The notes under the pieces were generated by a model that was given only the letters and a program-made list of their open reading frames with translations, was not told the origin of the DNA and ran no database searches. This document shows, in pieces, positions 60,288 to 64,000 of a stretch of 64,000 nt of DNA. A program made the position numbers and the translations under genes. The stretch's first letter is position 1. Every line of letters begins with the position of its first letter. Source of the stretch: Flavobacterium collinsii (GTDB taxonomy: Bacteria; Bacteroidota; Bacteroidia; Flavobacteriales; Flavobacteriaceae); NCBI RefSeq assembly GCF_902804485.1, contig NZ_CADCST010000082.1, positions 1 to 64,000 of the forward strand, written 5' to 3'.

Positions 60288-62447
60288 ATGAAGAAAATAT
60301 ACTTCGCTCTATTCATTGTAGGGCAATGTGTCTTAGCACAAAACAAAGTCAAGCAAGATACAACACAATCTCAGGAACTGGATAATATTTTTATCACCGC
60401 AAATCGTACCGCTACCTTGCGTAAAGAAACTCCGGTTGCCATAAGCAAATTGACCGCTAAAACGATCAATGAAACTAAGGCGACAGCGGTTTATGAAATC
60501 ATCAACAAAACACCCGGAGTTTTGATGGTTAATTTAGGTAACGAGCAACACATGATGTCTATTCGTCAGCCTATGACAACCAATGCTTATTATTTATATC
60601 TCGAAGATGGTTTGCCTATTCGTCCAATGGGAATCTTTAACCACAATGCTTTATTAGAAATTAATCAGTTTAATATACAAAGTATCGAGGTTGTAAAAGG
60701 TCCTGTTTCGTCTTTGTACGGACCCGAAGCGGTTGGCGGAACGATTAATTTAATTTCGCAAAAACCTCCTGTTGATCCGGAATTTAAATTTGGCGTTCAG
60801 GCTGATAATTACGGATATCGAAGATTTCAGGCGGCTGGCGGCGCAACAATTGGAAAAGTCGGTTTTCATATTGCCGGAATTTCGAGTTTGCAGGAAAACG
60901 GCTGGATGACGTATTCTGACTATAGTAAAGACAATCTAAATGCGAGAATTGATTACAACATCTCCTCTTCGACCCGATTAATCAGCAATACGATGTACGG
61001 AAAATATTATTCGGACATGAGCGGAACTGTTAATGAAGCTGCTTTTAATAACAGAACTTACCAAAGCACCTCTAATTTCACTTATAGAAAATCTGACGCA
61101 TTAAGAACACGATTAACATTAGAACACGACTGGAACAGCAATTCGAGCAGTTATATTACAGCATATTTGCGCGATAATAAATTGGGACAAAATCCTTCTT
61201 ACGGAATTAGATGGAGCCCAACGGTAAATCCTACTACGGCAAAAGGCGAAGTTAACTCGAATAACTTTAAAAGTTATGGCGCGATTGGGCAGCATACTCA
61301 AAAATTCAATTTTTGGAACACCAAATTGGTTGCAGGAGCTTTATACGATTATTCCCCCGTGACCTATTGGTCGTATGTTATCGATCTAAAAGCCAATCTA
61401 AATCCTGGACAAGCTGGCAAACAAACCGTTAGTTCATACGAGATTGTTGCCCAACATCCGGACTCAAAATTAGCCAATTATACGGCAGATATTTTCAACT
61501 CCGCCGGATATGCGCAATTGAGTTTTAACCCGATCGAAAAACTAATTATTACCGTTGGCGGACGCTACGATAATATGAAAGTCAATTACAACAATGCGCT
61601 TGACAATTCTACAGGAAGTAAAGTTTATGATAAAATGACTTTTAAAGCCGGTGCCAATTACAATCCAACTGAATTTGCTGGTTTTTATGGCAATTATTCT
61701 CAGGGTTTTGCGCCTCCCGGAATTACGTCAATCTTTAGAACCAAACCCGGAACTGGCGGAACAACTGGCGTTCCTGCTGACTTTTATTATAATCTCGATC
61801 CCGCAACTTTCAACAATTACGAAATTGGCGGATGGCTTTCTTTTCTTGAAAACAAATTAAATTTTGACTACGCTTTATACTATATGGAAGGAAAAAATGA
61901 ACTTTTGAACATTAAACTTCCTGATAATTCGACAGATTATCGTTCGGCTGGAGAAACGCGTCATAAAGGCATTGAGTTTGGCGCTTCGTATAGTCCTTCA
62001 AAACAATTCAACATTCGTCTTGGCGGAACTTACGCACAACACACCTATATCGATTTTAAACTTTCTGACAAACCAAGCGATCCTGTTCAAAATCTGGACG
62101 GGAAAGAAATGCCGGCCGCACCAAAATGGTCTGGAAATTCTGAGGTAAGTTATTACCCAAACTGGCTTCCAAATTTTCGAACTTCTGTCGAATGGCAATT
62201 GGTTGGGAGTTATTACCAAGATCAGATTAATACCGTAAAATATAGTGGTTATAACTTATTCAACGCCAGAATAGGTTATCAATGGAAAAGCATTGAAGTT
62301 TACGGAAACGTACTCAATTTAACCGATAAATTATACGCTTATAATGTTTCGAGAGCCAATACCGCAAACGCTCAGCCCACTTATACAGCAGCAGCTCCAA
62401 GAACTTTTGTGTTTGGAATACAGTATAATTTTTCATTAAAAAAATAG
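60288..62447 (+). CDS. TonB-dependent outer-membrane receptor
   Basis: A 719-residue active transporter of the outer membrane. The signal peptide (about 1-18, ending VLAQ) is followed directly by the plug domain with no carboxypeptidase-like extension: NIFITANRTATLRKETPVAIS, VYEIINKTPGVLMVN, YLEDGLPIRPMG and VEVVKGPVSSLYGPEAVGGTINL-like motifs. About 22 strands follow, with a C-terminal FVFGIQYNFSLKK. Receptors with this plug type include copper and siderophore transporters. Its neighbours, an MbnP/MbnH pair, point to copper or a copper chelate, which is inference. Confidence 0.9.
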   Translation: MKKIYFALFIVGQCVLAQNKVKQDTTQSQELDNIFITANRTATLRKETPVAISKLTAKTINETKATAVYEIINKTPGVLMVNLGNEQHMMSIRQPMTTNAYYLYLEDGLPIRPMGIFNHNALLEINQFNIQSIEVVKGPVSSLYGPEAVGGTINLISQKPPVDPEFKFGVQADNYGYRRFQAAGGATIGKVGFHIAGISSLQENGWMTYSDYSKDNLNARIDYNISSSTRLISNTMYGKYYSDMSGTVNEAAFNNRTYQSTSNFTYRKSDALRTRLTLEHDWNSNSSSYITAYLRDNKLGQNPSYGIRWSPTVNPTTAKGEVNSNNFKSYGAIGQHTQKFNFWNTKLVAGALYDYSPVTYWSYVIDLKANLNPGQAGKQTVSSYEIVAQHPDSKLANYTADIFNSAGYAQLSFNPIEKLIITVGGRYDNMKVNYNNALDNSTGSKVYDKMTFKAGANYNPTEFAGFYGNYSQGFAPPGITSIFRTKPGTGGTTGVPADFYYNLDPATFNNYEIGGWLSFLENKLNFDYALYYMEGKNELLNIKLPDNSTDYRSAGETRHKGIEFGASYSPSKQFNIRLGGTYAQHTYIDFKLSDKPSDPVQNLDGKEMPAAPKWSGNSEVSYYPNWLPNFRTSVEWQLVGSYYQDQINTVKYSGYNLFNARIGYQWKSIEVYGNVLNLTDKLYAYNVSRANTANAQPTYTAAAPRTFVFGIQYNFSLKK

Positions 62448-62456
62448 AATCCTTTT

Positions 62457-62523
62457 TGCCACAGATTAAAGAATTTAAAAAGATTATTTTAAAAAATCAT
62501 TCTAATCATTTTAATCTGCGGCA
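62457..62523. repeat. Palindromic repeat, family G
   Basis: TGCCACAGATTAAA (62457-62470) and TTTAATCTGCGGCA (62510-62523) are inverted copies with one G-U-compatible change. It lies ten bases after the receptor stop and may act as a transcript end. Confidence 0.7.
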
Positions 62524-62541
62524 CAAAATAATAATTATTAG

Positions 62542-62622
62542 AAGCTAATCCCGCTCTCGGCTTTATCTTTTTATGTCCGCCGCGGCGGACATAAAAAGGA
62601 TATCGCCTCCATCGGGGCTAAA
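62542..62622 (-). repeat. Family E repeat, copy 4 (inverted)
   Basis: Read on the minus strand it starts TAGCCCCGAT, has the hairpin core TTTTTATGTCCGCCGCGGCGGACATAAAAAG-like centre (a perfect palindrome around GCGGCGGAC/GTCCGCC) and ends GCGGGATTAGC. It lies ten bases before the next start codon. Confidence 0.75.
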
Positions 62623-62632
62623 AAACCTAAAA

Positions 62633-64000
62633 ATGAGCAAAGAAATAAACAAAGACAAAAAATCTAAAAAGAAAGATTCAAAATTTGTCAAGAAAGTCAA
62701 GCAGCACATGTACAAATGGCATCGAACAATTGGCTTAATAACCATTGTTCCGGTTATTTTCTGGACTTTATCAGGATTAATGCATCCGTTTATGGCGCAT
62801 TTTTTTAAACCCGAAATTGCACGCGATAAACTAGAAATACCAATAATTGATAAAACCCAACTGCACTTTTCAATTCAGGAAGTTTTACAAAAAAATGAAA
62901 TCACACAATTCAAAAATTTCCGAATCGTTTCATTCAACAACGCTACTTTTTATCAGGTAAAAACAATCTTTGGTGAACTGATCTATTTCGATACTTCGAA
63001 TGCAAAGAAGCTGGAAAACGGAGATCAAAAATATGCCGAATGGCTTTCGCGCTATTTTCTGGACGATCAAAAAAGCGCCATTAAACAAAGCGAAGTCGTA
63101 ACCGAATTTACGTCGCAATACAAATATGTCAATCGTTATTTACCCGTATACAAACTAAGTTTTGATCGTCCGGATGCCATGCAGGTTTATGTCGAAACAT
63201 CATCAGGCAAACTCGCCACTTATAACCCAACTTCGAGACAAGCGTTTATCTGGTTCTTTGATACGTTTCATAATTGGTCGTTTATCGATGTAATATCAAA
63301 CAATAGTATCCGAATTATAACGATGATTTTTTTGTTATCTATCATTGGCTTTTCGGCCATAAGCGGAATCGTGATTTATGGTTTATTATGGAAACAATTT
63401 AAAAAAACAGACTCTTTACAACCTAAAAAAGGCATTAGAAAATACCATCGCCAAATTGGTATTTGGATTTCGCTTTTTACCTTGACATTTGCTTTTAGCG
63501 GTGCTTACCATGCCACTACAAAATGGAATCCGTATACTTTATCGCAAATGGTTTACGAACCAACTTTCAAAACCAAAGAAATTTCTATTGCCAATACTAA
63601 TCTGGATTTAGACTGGAGCCGTTTTCAGAATGCGAGCATTATTACTTTAAATGACACAACCTATTTCCGTTGTCAATTGCTTGAAAAACAAAAATTCAAA
63701 ACATCGAAATCAGATTCTAATTCAAAATGGAACAAAAAAGAAGATCCAAAATCTGAAGTCGTTTATATTAATACCGCAACCAATAAAGTTATACCAGATT
63801 TGGATTTTCAATACGCTGAATTTCTCGCTTATTATTTTACAGATGGAGCTCCAAAAGCCGCTTGTTGCGAAATGGATCAAAGTTCAGATGAAACCCACAT
63901 CTCTCTAGAAAACTTAAAATTACTGGATGCTAAACTCTTAACTGATTTTAATAGTCGCGAATATGGCTTTGTCAACAAAAGATTACCGGTTATAAAACTA
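62633..64000 (+). CDS. PepSY-domain membrane protein, cut by the window end
   Basis: At least 456 codons, open at base 64000. The product starts MSKEINKDKKSKKKD and has a first helix with KWHRTIGLITIVPVIFWTLSGLMHP, the hallmark of PepSY-associated membrane proteins. A soluble loop with PepSY-like repeats follows, then a helix near residue 240 and a second WHR-like KYHRQIGIWISLFTLTFAFSGAYHA. Such proteins accompany TonB receptors and are thought to work as metal or chelate reductases. The cysteines in AACCEMDQS lie in the second loop. It follows the TonB receptor after a repeat-filled gap of 185 bases. Confidence 0.85.
   Translation, partial: MSKEINKDKKSKKKDSKFVKKVKQHMYKWHRTIGLITIVPVIFWTLSGLMHPFMAHFFKPEIARDKLEIPIIDKTQLHFSIQEVLQKNEITQFKNFRIVSFNNATFYQVKTIFGELIYFDTSNAKKLENGDQKYAEWLSRYFLDDQKSAIKQSEVVTEFTSQYKYVNRYLPVYKLSFDRPDAMQVYVETSSGKLATYNPTSRQAFIWFFDTFHNWSFIDVISNNSIRIITMIFLLSIIGFSAISGIVIYGLLWKQFKKTDSLQPKKGIRKYHRQIGIWISLFTLTFAFSGAYHATTKWNPYTLSQMVYEPTFKTKEISIANTNLDLDWSRFQNASIITLNDTTYFRCQLLEKQKFKTSKSDSNSKWNKKEDPKSEVVYINTATNKVIPDLDFQYAEFLAYYFTDGAPKAACCEMDQSSDETHISLENLKLLDAKLLTDFNSREYGFVNKRLPVIKL

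Noticed and set aside
1-64000. Insertion sequences, prophage or integrated element
   Set aside because: No transposase, integrase, phage structural or conjugation gene is present, and gene content is housekeeping throughout.

Overview
The window is AT-rich bacterial chromosome from a Flavobacterium-like member of the Bacteroidota. Evidence for this includes the short prolyl-tRNA synthetase type, a long SecA (about 1,110 residues), a BshC bacillithiol enzyme, an OmpP1/FadL-type barrel, DUF4295 beside rpmG/rpmB and ftsY, many lipoproteins, and repeated promoter boxes of the Bacteroidota type (TTG, about 19-21 bases, then TAnnTTTG). I see no phage, insertion sequence, integrase, rRNA or CRISPR array. 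Most of the window is ordinary housekeeping chromosome.

Layout. 1-2400 is a minus-strand translation block (proS, two tRNA-Glu genes, rpsT). 2400-8250 reads plus: a low-complexity lipoprotein, a FadL-type barrel, rimO, a Gly-rich secreted protein and a lipoprotein amidase. 8400-15050 is mainly minus: a porin, an aldo/keto reductase, a sialate O-acetylesterase, an L,D-transpeptidase lipoprotein and a DUF1573 protein, with a gene-free stretch of about 900 bases at 9547-10453. 15130-25600 holds a two-component system, a metallo-hydrolase, a B12-type radical SAM protein, an MFS transporter, bshC, a NagX-like membrane protein and ndk. 25670-35160 is a long minus-strand run (DUF721, ftsY, DUF4295, rpmG, rpmB, cinA, an Hpt protein, a FAH-family protein, an exonuclease, a 2-oxo acid dehydrogenase E2 and a glycosyltransferase). 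35340-43900 mixes small exported proteins with surface-polysaccharide functions (PHP-type CpsB/YwqE phosphatase, undecaprenyl-phosphate sugar transferase). 43900-55700 holds an ABC-F protein, a four-helix-bundle protein, an FKBP lipoprotein, an ABC ATPase, a PduO-type cobalamin adenosyltransferase, DUF2795 and secA.

55800-64000 is the most interesting region. It is a plus-strand metal-acquisition locus with an MbnP-family lipoprotein, an MbnH-like di-haem peroxidase, an outer-membrane protein with a CxxCxC cluster, a TonB-dependent receptor and a PepSY-type membrane protein cut by the window end. Two copies of a 125-residue three-cysteine protein, both with TTG starts, precede the two halves. 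In the methanotroph systems, MbnH oxidises a tryptophan of MbnP to build a copper site, so copper uptake is the leading inference; the small duplicated proteins have no role that I can name.

A second theme is several families of short palindromic repeats in the gaps between genes. Some act as terminator-like hairpins, some come in 80-190 base elements in both orientations, and two short-motif families run into coding sequence in frame (the radical SAM gene at 19977-19997 and the methyltransferase at 47488-47507). A four-helix-bundle gene (45946-46311) lies between perfect 15-base inverted copies of one family. Several genes need corrected starts, usually a TTG just downstream of a promoter box.
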